Shown: positions 36,401-44,595, counted from the stretch's first letter. The stretch: 45,334 nt of DNA from Candidatus Obscuribacterales bacterium (GCA_020050685.1 JAGVKG010000066.1:1-45334), one strand, 5' to 3'. Program-made: numbers and translations. Notes: generated from the sequence alone by a model not told the origin.

Positions 36401-36994
36401 TATGACAATACCAAACACGAGAAACTGAGCAAAAAACAAACGCGACTCATTGGAAGCTTCCTGGCGCTCCAAGTCAAGTTTGTTTTCCACGACCAAGAAA
36501 TCTTCCATCACGTGACGAAATTCATCCATCATGCCATCGGTGCCTAAAGCTTGCACTTTAGCAATTGCTTCTTGTCGTTTGCCTTTATCAACCAGCGAAA
36601 CCAGTTGGCGTTGCGTACTTAGTTCCTGTGTAGCAATGTTCTCCAAATCCATGGCTCGACCGGCTTGCTCGGCATTATCCTGAACCAGGGCCTCCAGTCT
36701 TCGTAGTTCTGGTTCCAGTTGCCTATAGGCTTGGTCGAAAGGATCACGAAATGCCGCGTTGCCAGTCAGGATGTAACCAGACGCACCAGTTTCCAAATCG
36801 GACATCAAGCTTTCCAAACGATTAGCCTGGGCCATAACCACCTTGCTATGGTTTTCCCACCAATCGTTACGATCAATGGTCTTCTTATGCTGAGCCAAGG
36901 CATAGATAAAACCAAGTTGCAAAAGCAAAGGCACGGCAATCAAAATCAAGCCTTTTTGCATTAAGGACAATCTTAGATGCATTGCAGTGCGCAT
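33479..36994 (-). CDS. Hybrid sensor histidine kinase: CHASE3-HAMP-PAS-GAF-PAS-HisKA-HATPase-REC-REC
   Basis: The 1171-residue inner-membrane kinase has helix 1 (13-34), a CHASE3-like extracytoplasmic domain (40-180), helix 2 (188-211), HAMP (211-263), PAS (about 265-380), GAF (385-548) and PAS (560-675). The dimerisation domain carries phospho-acceptor His688 in VSHELRTPL. The ATPase domain shows NLVSNAVKFS, DQGRGVP and GGTGLGLAI. Two C-terminal receivers follow. The second is intact (DDD at 1044-1046, Asp1088, Lys1140). The first (917-1030) has CHPN in place of the acidic pair but keeps Asp967 and a KP lysine, so it may not be phosphorylated normally. It overlaps the response regulator gene. 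Confidence 0.93.
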   Translation of the reverse strand: MRTAMHLRLSLMQKGLILIAVPLLLQLGFIYALAQHKKTIDRNDWWENHSKVVMAQANRLESLMSDLETGASGYILTGNAAFRDPFDQAYRQLEPELRRLEALVQDNAEQAGRAMDLENIATQELSTQRQLVSLVDKGKRQEAIAKVQALGTDGMMDEFRHVMEDFLVVENKLDLERQEASNESRLFFAQFLVFGIVITFASSFGLAVFFSSRITRRLKILTDNAMRLAKGEPLLPALPESDEISQLDAVFHQVAAELSEVYRKQRTVLQNVLDVICLINPDNKFLEVSAASATVFGYSPEELEGRNYLDIVAPDDQAKTKKLLREAITGTSAKSRLTYENCCIRKDGSLVYVLWSVFWSASEGSLFCVAHDITARKLAEHRRSIQYGISKILAGAYTVNDTMVEILRFVCEKMRWDFGAVWMVDKEHDVIVLAALSHVADLNAEDFVKESREVKLGPGEGLPGRVWESGLAAWTIPGCEDAEREIQTVRTMGAKSAGLHGAFAFPLMVDTGVIGIVEFFFRDVREPDDNLLSLMGSISSQIGQFIERRKAEEAWKASEARAMSIIENMLAGVMVVDTNGKIESINPACEKIFAESAEDLIGTNLIDLFPAFPGEDPESFIRGLQVTAYSRVRELEARRKTGETFPIEISMNDLDMQGQPRFLVSIRDISERREVDRLKKEFVSIVSHELRTPLTAIRGSLSLLAGGAMGELGQDADEVVSIAERNTIRLIGLINDILDLEKLESGQLEMHFNPTLLASVVEKAVETVRPLCDEHRIKLDIGSTDASIIADGDRLVQVVVNLVSNAVKFSPDDSTIKVAIKEEPNWVEVRITDQGRGVPERFRQAIFERFHQVEASDSREKGGTGLGLAICKTIVERHHGTIGVENAKGAQHSGSTFWFRIPLQAQKRVGMDQSLSVRILICHPNVDTSRSLEATLQKAGYSVLVCNSENEALEQLDKNEVSLLVVDLGAVESQKDTFLASIRSNPQFATMPIILIGDEVVISPEFLSEHLAVILAKPVNDDELLSVISRYCKASAGFDVLLVDDDEELLALMSKQLHKEGIAVRSATTARQAIEMARQSTPGLLVLDIGLPDGDGFDVVGALKQNPYLKDIPLLVYTGRELTAEQKGRLHLGPTKFLTKSKASDEEFRKLIFDLLKSEEQNTSGSVGSQK

Positions 36995-37053
36995 GATTAG
37001 CCCGACCCTTCGATGCTCCCATGCGCATTATGCCAATTTGCCGCTCTGGTCTA

Positions 37054-37740
37054 TCACTTGCCCGGGTTGGATATTACATTCGGCTTTGAACATTTTTGCC
37101 AGGCATTTCGCACAGCGCCTGATAATTCCACAAATTTCGGGCCAAAGTAGTATTTGCGCATTTCGCGATAAGCCTGATTGTAGTCAAAGTTGTCGCGGCT
37201 GACCCGCCAAATACCAACCATCGAGCCCGTTCTATCCGAGCCATGAGCACAGTGAACAAATACGGCTTCCGGCTTATCGCCGACTTGCTCTCCTTTGTCA
37301 TACTTGGCTTTTGCGTGATCGACTTTCTCCATAAAGATCTTTACTTGTTTATCAGTCGGCGCTTTGCTGGACATGACCAAATTGATATAGGTAAATCCCA
37401 TTTTCTTTGCTGCTTCTGGCTCGGCAAATTTCATTTCCGAGGGGGCTCGCAAATCGATAATGGTCTTCACACCCATAGACTGCAGTTGCTCGATTCCCTT
37501 CAGGGTTGGTTCTCCGCCTCGATAGAGGAAAGGATGCACCTGATGAAAGTTCGGCAAATCCTCAATTTTTTTGACTGCTTGCGTATCAGGTGGCACCGTG
37601 CGCGTTACTTCCGTGCGCTTCAGTGCGGCTTCTGCCTGGCTCTCGGCTTGTGCCGGTTCGAGAACTTGCCCCTGGACTAGCAGGCAAAGGAAGCCCAAGC
37701 TTATAAGAAATAGACTTTTTTCTACTGACGACTTAGACAT
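37054..37740 (-). CDS. Secreted dual-specificity/tyrosine phosphatase-like protein
   Basis: The 228-residue protein has an N-terminal signal sequence (FLISLGFLCLLVQGQV) and a phosphatase domain with the P-loop HCAHGSDRTG (163-172), the CX5R motif in which Cys164 forms the phosphocysteine and Arg170 binds phosphate. A possible general acid is Asp97 in IIDLRAPSE. YRGGEPT and the early IIDLR motif match the SiW14/DSP3-type group, which can act on inositol pyrophosphates as well as phosphoproteins. An extracytoplasmic location is unusual. It is divergent from the ECF sigma gene. Confidence 0.85.
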   Translation of the reverse strand: MSKSSVEKSLFLISLGFLCLLVQGQVLEPAQAESQAEAALKRTEVTRTVPPDTQAVKKIEDLPNFHQVHPFLYRGGEPTLKGIEQLQSMGVKTIIDLRAPSEMKFAEPEAAKKMGFTYINLVMSSKAPTDKQVKIFMEKVDHAKAKYDKGEQVGDKPEAVFVHCAHGSDRTGSMVGIWRVSRDNFDYNQAYREMRKYYFGPKFVELSGAVRNAWQKCSKPNVISNPGK

Positions 37741-37902
37741 ATACTGGCAACTATACCCCTCTGGTGTCTCTTGTAGTGTCTTTTATTCTATCGAAATCTG
37801 TCCCAAACTTAGCTTTGATTAATTTTGCCAAAATGATTGAACTTTTTTGGGGGGTCGAGCGTCTTTAATATATAGCCCACGTGTTGGCTATGGAGAAACA
37901 AA

Positions 37903-38523
37903 GTGAACCTTAGCGACGAGGCGCTGCTCGAAAATTTCCACACTACAAAGGATTTGCAAGTTCTTGCGTCCTTGGTTTCGCGCTATCAAAATCGCGTTCA
38001 CAATATGGCTCTCCGCATGGTTGGCAGCAAGGAGGAAGCAGAAGAAGTGGTTCAGGAGACATATCTGCGTGTGGCCGAAAATCTTGGCAATGTTCGCCGG
38101 CAATCCGCGTTCTCCACTTGGATTTTCCGCATTTGCCAGAATGTCTGCATGGATTGGTTGCGGGCCAAGAGGCGGCGGCAAGAAATGCTTAGCTTCAATC
38201 CGGTATCTGTGGTGGCCGAATCGGATGCTTCCACAGACTCTCTCAGTCAGTATGCAGATGCCAGACCAAATCCCGAGCAAGAATTGCAACAAGGCGAGCA
38301 AGCAGAACTAGTACAGAAATGTCTCGATCAATTACCTGATTCACAAAAAATGGTATTAATACTGCACGATATTGAAGGTTTGTCTTACAACCAAATTGCC
38401 GAAGTCATTGACGCAAATGTCGGCACTGTACGTTCGCGTATACACTATGCCCGAGCCAGATTGCGTGAACTTCTTAGTCCATATTACGCCGGCACAACTC
38501 GGACAGCCAAGTTTCATCCATAA
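37903..38523 (+). CDS. ECF family RNA polymerase sigma factor
   Basis: The 206-residue protein has a region 2 (about 20-92, with SKEEAEEVVQETYLRV and FSTWIFRICQNVCMDWLR) and a region 4 helix-turn-helix (about 140-195, SYNQIAEVIDANVGTVRSRIHYAR). These are the two domains of an RpoE-like ECF sigma factor. The start is GTG with GGAG seven bases upstream. The next gene encodes a zinc-binding membrane anti-sigma factor and the third an LTxxQ periplasmic protein, so the operon probably answers envelope or metal stress. Confidence 0.93.
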   Translation: MNLSDEALLENFHTTKDLQVLASLVSRYQNRVHNMALRMVGSKEEAEEVVQETYLRVAENLGNVRRQSAFSTWIFRICQNVCMDWLRAKRRRQEMLSFNPVSVVAESDASTDSLSQYADARPNPEQELQQGEQAELVQKCLDQLPDSQKMVLILHDIEGLSYNQIAEVIDANVGTVRSRIHYARARLRELLSPYYAGTTRTAKFHP

Positions 38524-38542
38524 GGTAATAACATAAGGTAAT
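38519..38542 (+). repeat. Tandem 13-bp duplication of a ribosome-binding site
   Basis: CATAAGGTAAT occurs at 38519-38529 and again at 38532-38542. The first copy spans the sigma-factor stop codon and the second provides AAGG before the anti-sigma ATG. The duplication could let translation of the second gene be tuned by copy number. Confidence 0.6.
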
Positions 38543-38545
38543 CAT

Positions 38546-39298
38546 ATGAATACGTCTGAAGCTAATTGCAAAAAAATTGAACCACTGCTTGATGCCTTTG
38601 TCGATTCAGAGCTTGAGCCGCCTTTGGTGAAAGAAGTTGAGTCGCACTTGTCGAGCTGTTCTGCCTGCCAGGACAAATTAGCGTCAATCCAAAAGGTTAT
38701 TGCCAGCCTCAAGGCTTTGCCGAAGATTGGACCTACGCGCGATTTGAGTCAGGATCTGGAAAAGCTGATTGCCGCAAAGAAGAAGAAAAAAGTTTTGCCG
38801 CTCAAACGGATTTTTGTGCTCAGTGCTTGCGCCGCTCTTGTATTGTTGATGATCCTGGCAATTTTCTTACAGACAAACAATGCACCTGAGACTGCTCTCA
38901 ATAAAAACCAAGCCAAGCCAAATGTAATTGCGGTGATACCATCTGGCAAAAATATTATTGCCGAAAGTCAAACGGCACAAAGCAATCTACAAACGACAGA
39001 AGAAGATCAATCCCAAAAGGAATTGAACCCCAGGGGAAATCTTTCTCCCACAATTGCTCAGAAGTCTCCAAACCAGTTGCCACCAAAACTCAAGCCGACA
39101 AATATTGAATCGCCTTCTGACAATAAGCCACCGGAAACACCAAACACAAATGACAGTAATTCAAGTAAAGTCAATTCTAAATTTGCTTTACAAGACGAAG
39201 AATTGGAAATTGCCACTTTGAACGAACGAGACAACACAGCCAATCAAATTGGTATTGCCACAGATGAGGACGGTCTATATGCCATCAAGTTACAGTAA
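38546..39298 (+). CDS. Membrane anti-sigma factor with zinc-finger (ZAS/zf-HC2) domain
   Basis: The 250-residue protein has the zinc-binding anti-sigma motif at its N-terminus: Cys8, His34, Cys38 and Cys41 (HLSSCSAC). A single membrane helix lies at about 88-108, followed by a Ser/Pro/Asn/Gln-rich extracytoplasmic region of 140 residues. It should hold the ECF sigma factor at the membrane until released by a signal such as oxidation or proteolysis. It starts 22 bases after the sigma gene and overlaps the next gene by 20 bases. Confidence 0.9.
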   Translation: MNTSEANCKKIEPLLDAFVDSELEPPLVKEVESHLSSCSACQDKLASIQKVIASLKALPKIGPTRDLSQDLEKLIAAKKKKKVLPLKRIFVLSACAALVLLMILAIFLQTNNAPETALNKNQAKPNVIAVIPSGKNIIAESQTAQSNLQTTEEDQSQKELNPRGNLSPTIAQKSPNQLPPKLKPTNIESPSDNKPPETPNTNDSNSSKVNSKFALQDEELEIATLNERDNTANQIGIATDEDGLYAIKLQ

Positions 39299-39998
39299 TC
39301 GCGGATCAAAATTTGCCCTAGCACTTGCCGCACTAAGTTTATTAATGCTGACCGGACAAGCTCAGGCAGAGGCCGAGGATAAACTTCCGCCAGGGCATCC
39401 AAGCGATCAAAATCAAGCAAATGATCCGCCGCCATTTGAAAGGTCAAATGAGCCTGGCGAATTTAGTCCGGAATCTCATCCTCGCATTCATGGTAGCGGG
39501 CAAGAATTCAGATCAAGAATTCAAGATCGAATGAACGAAAGATTGCAAAATCGCCGGCAAGAACGAATGAGAGCGAGAGCCGGTGCTAAATCTTTGGGCA
39601 AATCATTTGCTGGCAGACCGCTTGACTTAAGCATTCTTGGACTGAGCGATGAGCAGAAAGAAAAAATTCAGGGACTGCGCAAAACGCTTGCGCCTAATGC
39701 ACGCAAGATTCGCCTGGAATTGAAAAACAAACGTGATGAGCTGCGCAGCCTGATGTTTGATCCATCAGCCAGTGACTCGGCATTGAAGGCTAAACAGAAA
39801 GAAGTGCATAAGGCGCAAGAGCAACTGGAAAATTTGCAACTCGATGATTTTCTCCAAATGAGATCTGTGCTCACACCCGAGCAAAGACAAAAACTGCCCG
39901 AACTAAAACCAACAAGACCTCAACCTAAAATGCCGCAGGCCAACACCTCACCACAACACAAACCATTGCCTGAGATGCCACCACGCGATTCAATTTAG
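39279..39998 (+). CDS. Periplasmic Spy/CpxP-like LTxxQ protein
   Basis: The 239-residue protein has a signal peptide (FALALAALSLLMLTGQAQA) and two LTxxQ-type elements, LSDEQKEKI (about 121) and LTPEQRQKL (about 197), the mark of the Spy/CpxP family of periplasmic chaperones and heavy-metal sensors. An Arg/Gln-rich helix region lies between and Pro/Lys-rich ends follow. I choose ATG 39279, with GAGG upstream and a 20-base overlap with the anti-sigma gene. Placement in an ECF operon suggests that it senses or answers envelope stress. It is longer than typical Spy. Confidence 0.75.
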   Translation: MPSSYSNRGSKFALALAALSLLMLTGQAQAEAEDKLPPGHPSDQNQANDPPPFERSNEPGEFSPESHPRIHGSGQEFRSRIQDRMNERLQNRRQERMRARAGAKSLGKSFAGRPLDLSILGLSDEQKEKIQGLRKTLAPNARKIRLELKNKRDELRSLMFDPSASDSALKAKQKEVHKAQEQLENLQLDDFLQMRSVLTPEQRQKLPELKPTRPQPKMPQANTSPQHKPLPEMPPRDSI

Positions 39999-40056
39999 TA
40001 ATTCAGCTTAGCCGTTCGCCTGAGCATTTCAGCAAATTGGCCGCCAGTCGCTTCGC

Positions 40057-41172
40057 TTATTTTTTCTTGTCTGCCCAATCGAGCAGGAAGTCATCGCTGC
40101 CGGAAGAACCATGCTCTTCGGGAGCCTCAGATCTCGCCTTCTTAGGTTTAGCTTTTGTTGGTGGACTGGCAGATTGTGCTTGTGGCTGAGCAGCCGGGGG
40201 CGGCGGAGCCATACCAGGATATGCTGGCACCACCGGTGGTGGCGGCGGTATCAAACCACGCGACATACCCTTTTTCGGTTTCAATGTTCCTGCCTTAGCC
40301 CGTAAAGGTACGGCCTTCAGTTCCTTGGGTTCTGCGAGCAGTCCTTCCATTGCCCCGTCCGGCTTGGCCACTTGTTTGGTCAAGCGTGGCTTGCTTGGTT
40401 TTGCTGCCGGTCGCTCGACTTTCTTCACTTTCTTTATCAAAGGCTTCGGCGTCTTCTTAACTTGAACTACTGGCTTTGATGCCTCTACTTTGGCTGGTGT
40501 CTGCGGTTTGCTCAAGCTTGCTGCCGGCAAAGTCTTGAGCACTGCTGCTTGATTGATTGCTTGTTTAGTCGGCTTAGAAACTGCCGGTTCGCTGGTAGCA
40601 TGACTGTGACTTGCTCCACCAGCCGATGGATGCACTGTGATGCGACCACGTTCGGCAACTTTGCCGGCTTTGACAAATTCCTCAATTGCTTTGTATTGAT
40701 TGCCTTGAGTTTGATAGAAGAGCGCAAGTTTTTTGCGAGTCGCTACAGAATTCTCATTCACCGAGAGCGCCTTGAGAATTTGTTGTTTTCTTTCCTGTGG
40801 TCTATCGCGAATCTTGAGCAAGTCAGCCATCTGCAAACGTGCTGATATCGAATTTGGATTGATGGCAATTGCTGCATCATAGGCATCTTCTGCCATTTGA
40901 AACTTACCGGACTCTTGCGCCACAGTGCCCAAATTGAGATAAAGATCGGCAAGGCACCAAGCTCGTTCACCATATTGTTCACGCGACATTGAAATCACTT
41001 TGTTATACAACTCAATGGCAGCTTCATAATTACCACTGCCGGCTGCAGCCATTGCTTGTGCCTTGGTGACTTGCAGCTCGCCACCGGTGGCTTGCGCTTT
41101 ATCGGCAAGACAAAGTGACAAGCAAAAAGCCAGCGACAAATACAGTGCTTGTACATTCTTGGATAGCATCAA
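40057..41172 (-). CDS. Secreted TPR protein with Pro/Lys-rich tail
   Basis: The 371-residue protein has a signal peptide (ALYLSLAFCLSLCLADKAQA). TPR-like repeats follow at about 30-160 (for example GNYEAAIELYNKVISM and GKFQMAEDAYDAAIAINPN). A long low-complexity region rich in Lys, Pro and Ala (about 190-340) includes GLIPPPPPVVPAYPGMAPPPPA. The end is acidic (SDDFLLDWADKKK). It is likely periplasmic or surface-associated, with the TPR part as binding platform. No specific function is recognisable. Confidence 0.75.
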   Translation of the reverse strand: MMLSKNVQALYLSLAFCLSLCLADKAQATGGELQVTKAQAMAAAGSGNYEAAIELYNKVISMSREQYGERAWCLADLYLNLGTVAQESGKFQMAEDAYDAAIAINPNSISARLQMADLLKIRDRPQERKQQILKALSVNENSVATRKKLALFYQTQGNQYKAIEEFVKAGKVAERGRITVHPSAGGASHSHATSEPAVSKPTKQAINQAAVLKTLPAASLSKPQTPAKVEASKPVVQVKKTPKPLIKKVKKVERPAAKPSKPRLTKQVAKPDGAMEGLLAEPKELKAVPLRAKAGTLKPKKGMSRGLIPPPPPVVPAYPGMAPPPPAAQPQAQSASPPTKAKPKKARSEAPEEHGSSGSDDFLLDWADKKK

Positions 41173-41346
41173 GAGTTCCCCAGGCGAGACAAGGCTTATT
41201 TTCTATTTTAGACTCTCAGCGGTTTGTAAGCTGGAAAGCCGGGTAAAAAAACCCAGTAACTGCTAGAATTTAGCCTGTTTTCCCTTAAAATACCCACTTT
41301 CAGAGACAACAAGACAGTTCACAAGAATATTTGTTAGGTAAATTAC

Positions 41347-42243
41347 ATGCGCCGGACCAAACCTCAAAGAACGCGGAATTATCGCGAACGTGATCGTGAT
41401 TCCCACACCAGCCAACCAAGCAAATCAGCCAAGATTTTGGTTGCCCGTGGCTTGGATATCAATACCAACATTGGCGAAGGCTTTGGTCCTTTTCGCGTTG
41501 AAGGGGAAGCCGACATACTGCCATTTGTTACTTCTGCCAACATAGCCTGTGGCGCTCATGCCGGCGATCCTAGTCTCATGGAAGCGGCTCTGGAAGAAAC
41601 TCGTTATTACGGACTAGCGCTTGGCGCTCACATTGGCTATCCGGATTTAGCAGGCTACGGACGGCGCGAAATCCACATGAGCACCTCCGAGCTCCGCGCC
41701 TCGGTGCTTTATCAGTTGGGAGCCTTGTCCGGTCTGGCTAAAACACTAGGCTTTGAAATCACCCAAGTCAGACCGCATGGTTTTCTCTATCGCCAAATGT
41801 CTCACGACCAACGCGTATCAGTAGCTGTGGCTCGCGCCATTTCTGAGTTCGACCGTTGGCTGGTTCTCATTGGCCCAGCCGGCAACAACCTCTTGTCTGC
41901 CGGAGAAAAGTCTGGCATTCGCGTTGCCCAGGAAGCCTGGATCGACCGTGCCTATGACAATCAAGGCAACCTTTTGCCCCACAGTCATCCCAAGGCAGTT
42001 CTCAAAAGCCAACACGAAATTATCAAGCAAGCCGTTAACCTGATCAATCACAAACAAGTGATTGCCCAGGATGGCACGATTGTAAAACTGGATTTCCAAA
42101 GCTTGCACGTCCACGCCGCAATGACGAATGCCAAAACGGTAGCCGAACAAATTCGCGCTATGGTTGTGGATGCCTGCGCGCTGACAGCCGAGCCATTCAG
42201 CCTCGACAAAGACGATCACCGACTTTTGGCTTACGGCGAATAA
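41347..42243 (+). CDS. PxpA/YcsF (LamB/YcsF) family protein with altered motif residues
   Basis: The 298-residue protein aligns across the LamB/YcsF family: SANIACGAHAGD (58-69), GAHIGYPD, VRPHGFLY and DRAYDNQGNL. PxpA proteins form part of ATP-dependent 5-oxoprolinase with PxpB and PxpC. Here the usual DLNxDxGE is DINTNIGE, with Asn in place of the second Asp, and the usual C-x-HGD near the C-terminus is H-V-HAA. No pxpB or pxpC is adjacent. A basic 30-residue N-terminal extension is also unusual. Activity may be changed or lost. Confidence 0.8.
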   Translation: MRRTKPQRTRNYRERDRDSHTSQPSKSAKILVARGLDINTNIGEGFGPFRVEGEADILPFVTSANIACGAHAGDPSLMEAALEETRYYGLALGAHIGYPDLAGYGRREIHMSTSELRASVLYQLGALSGLAKTLGFEITQVRPHGFLYRQMSHDQRVSVAVARAISEFDRWLVLIGPAGNNLLSAGEKSGIRVAQEAWIDRAYDNQGNLLPHSHPKAVLKSQHEIIKQAVNLINHKQVIAQDGTIVKLDFQSLHVHAAMTNAKTVAEQIRAMVVDACALTAEPFSLDKDDHRLLAYGE

Positions 42244-42246
42244 GTC

Positions 42247-42798
42247 CTAAGGCAAGCGTCTGGCTGGCGGGACAATTTCGTCATACCAGCTGCCGTAATA
42301 CTCCGGATAATCTTCACCAGTCGTTGAGGTAATGGTCTTTTCCAGTGCCTTGCGAATCGCCCGGCGGCCACCACGCTTGTAACGGCGCAACCAATCCAAT
42401 TCTTTGGAGTCGACTTTCACTCCAGCTGCCATCAATTCCTTGATGATCAGAATCTCGTGCACAATCGCTTCTGTTTCTTCATCCAGGCAGCGCCCAACGA
42501 ATTCCTTGCGCCCTGTGCGTCCAGGAATCGGATCGACGGTTGGCTTGACCAGGGCATGAACAAATTCATGAGCAATGCTGATTAGCTTGTAATTGCGCGG
42601 ACACCAGCGTCCAATGTAGATAGTGCGTTTTTTGCGGTCGTAATAAGCCCGGCAAGGCCCATCCACCAAGCGAATACGCACACCCTGCACGCGAATCTTT
42701 TCAATATCTTTGACCAGCGTTGGTGACTTTAAAGCAGCCTCTACGAGCCGCTTTCCGAATTGACGTCTAAGATTTTTGACGGAATTACTTAGGTCCAT
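42247..42798 (-). CDS. Putative zinc metallopeptidase (HExxH protein)
   Basis: The 183-residue protein has HEFVH at residues 77-81 after a hydrophobic KLISIA turn, the zincin HExxH motif. Glu109 in LDEETEAIVHE downstream is a candidate third ligand. It has no signal peptide and is basic. I do not recognise the family; the short length and location of the motif recall SprT- or DUF-type small peptidases. It converges on the PxpA-like gene with a three-base gap. Confidence 0.65.
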   Translation of the reverse strand: MDLSNSVKNLRRQFGKRLVEAALKSPTLVKDIEKIRVQGVRIRLVDGPCRAYYDRKKRTIYIGRWCPRNYKLISIAHEFVHALVKPTVDPIPGRTGRKEFVGRCLDEETEAIVHEILIIKELMAAGVKVDSKELDWLRRYKRGGRRAIRKALEKTITSTTGEDYPEYYGSWYDEIVPPARRLP

Positions 42799-43124
42799 AG
42801 ATCACTCAACGCTTATGAAGATATATTAATTCTACAATATGCGGTTATCAAGCAGAAGGGGGCAAAGAGCTAAACTGGTAACGTATTCGCGAAGAATTCA
42901 AGGTTTTGACAATTAGGGGGTGTTAACTTTTTGTAATTGTCAGATCAAATTGATGAGGACTAGGCAATATCGCCTTCAAACTAGTGTCTGAGAATCTATC
43001 AATTGAGCCGGCAAAACCAAAGGTACTGGATTCATTTTAGGCGGCGAAAGTTCCTTTAGGCAACTAGAGAAAGTTGCCCAATCTTGCTATTTATATTTAC
43101 GATTAACTTGGGCAAGATAATTTC
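42799..43124. promoter_or_regulatory. Intergenic region with several inverted repeats upstream of the LuxR-type gene
   Basis: This 326-base stretch has no gene. It holds an inverted repeat TGACAATTA (42907-42915) / TAATTGTCA (42934-42942). It also holds two hairpins that share sequence: GGCAACT (43059-43065) with AGTTGCC (43072-43078), and TTGCCCAA (43074-43081) with TTGGGCAA (43108-43115). The last arm ends nine bases before the start codon of the LuxR-type gene. The hairpins cannot form together, which suggests a switch in the leader. A dimeric regulator site for the first repeat is also possible. Confidence 0.45.
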
Positions 43125-44588
43125 ATGATTGAAAATCAAATCTCTTCAGACCTTCTCAGGCTGATTCAAGAGCTGGCCCATTTGTTTGGCAAGAGTGGGG
43201 AGCACGATAATCAGCTGAGCTTGGCTTGCGAGAAGATAGGCGAGCATTTGAGCTTAAGCCGCTGTTTGCTCTTTGTTTTGTCCGATAACAATCAAGCAAT
43301 TGAAGTTGCTGGGCAATATGCTGATAACGAGTTACCAAAACTTACTACACACAAGTATGCATTTTCTCAGTCAACCAGGCTTTATCAGCTACTTTCCCAA
43401 GGCAAGCCCTTGGTGCTGTCCGAAATCCCCGAAAATCATTTGGAAGCAAGTTACCTTGATCATTTGCTCGCCCACATAGGCCCAAGCGAATCCGAAAAAG
43501 TGATTGTCGTTCCCCTCTATTTGCAAGACAAGTTGATTGGCACTTTGTGCATGCAAGAGCCTGTTAGCCAGCGCGGTGTTCGAGCCGAGCTCAGACAAGC
43601 CGGTGAATCGTTGGCACAAATCATTGCTCTGGCAATTGCTCGCGATCAAGCAAGAACCACCCTGAAAGCCGATCAGCAGATCCAAAACACACCTAACAAA
43701 TTACTTGCTCCCGAACAGCAATTAGCTAAGCACGAGCAGATGGTCTCATCTCTTTCTCGTCAGTTGGCCTGGGAACGAACAGCAAGACAAATAATTTGCC
43801 GACTGCATGCCACTGTAGACAAAGATGCAGTGCTGCAAGCAGCTGTCGATTGTCTTGGACAAGTACTTTCCGTCAGCCATTGCTTGATTGTGCGCACCGA
43901 GGGTTCGATATCGCCTTTGGTGACTCACGAGTACGCCGAAGGTGACAGTTCTCCTTTGGGTTTAGGACGAACAAGCCAGTTTCCCACCTCGGCAATTAGT
44001 TGCTTTAAGCACAAGACCATGGCGATTGGTGAATTAACTGGTCAAATGAAACCAATCGAATTAAGCCGAGAGGATTTAGAGCACCTGTCAGAATCCGGCA
44101 TTCACTCTATGCTTGGTACACCAATTGGTGAAGATGGTGCGCACGGATTGATTATCGTTTTATTCTCTAACCGGGCCCGCAAATGGTCGAACCTGGAAAT
44201 TGAATTGTTGGAGACTGTTGCAAATCAATGTGCGGTTGCCCTTAAACATGCAGAAACGTATGCACAACTAAAAGATCAACTCTTCAAGATGGATGTAATC
44301 GGCAACCTCACGCAACAACTTACAAATGCTTTAGAGCTTGCAGCCCATAGCAACAAAGGCACAGGCGAATTAGAAGCAAAACGCCACGACCCGCCGGCAC
44401 AACTTTCGCAAAGAGAGATGGAAGTTTTGAAATTGATTGCCCAAGGCTTGGCTAATCGCGAAATTGCTCAAAGGCTGTTTCTGACTGAATCAACAGTCGA
44501 ATTGCACGCATCACGCATTCGCAAAAAACTCAAGCTAAAGAGCAGAACCGCACTCGTCAAATACGCCTACGATTATCATCTCGTATAA
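43125..44588 (+). CDS. GAF-GAF-LuxR-type transcriptional regulator
   Basis: The 487-residue cytoplasmic protein has two GAF-like ligand or redox sensor domains (about 20-175 and 225-380), a short coiled coil between (190-215), and a C-terminal LuxR/FixJ-type helix-turn-helix (425-484, LSQREMEVLKLIAQGLANRE then STVELHASRIRKKL). It probably binds DNA as a dimer in response to a small molecule. The leader has two competing hairpins and no strong ribosome-binding site. A terminator-like hairpin follows the gene. Confidence 0.9.
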   Translation: MIENQISSDLLRLIQELAHLFGKSGEHDNQLSLACEKIGEHLSLSRCLLFVLSDNNQAIEVAGQYADNELPKLTTHKYAFSQSTRLYQLLSQGKPLVLSEIPENHLEASYLDHLLAHIGPSESEKVIVVPLYLQDKLIGTLCMQEPVSQRGVRAELRQAGESLAQIIALAIARDQARTTLKADQQIQNTPNKLLAPEQQLAKHEQMVSSLSRQLAWERTARQIICRLHATVDKDAVLQAAVDCLGQVLSVSHCLIVRTEGSISPLVTHEYAEGDSSPLGLGRTSQFPTSAISCFKHKTMAIGELTGQMKPIELSREDLEHLSESGIHSMLGTPIGEDGAHGLIIVLFSNRARKWSNLEIELLETVANQCAVALKHAETYAQLKDQLFKMDVIGNLTQQLTNALELAAHSNKGTGELEAKRHDPPAQLSQREMEVLKLIAQGLANREIAQRLFLTESTVELHASRIRKKLKLKSRTALVKYAYDYHLV

Positions 44589-44595
44589 AAGATCG

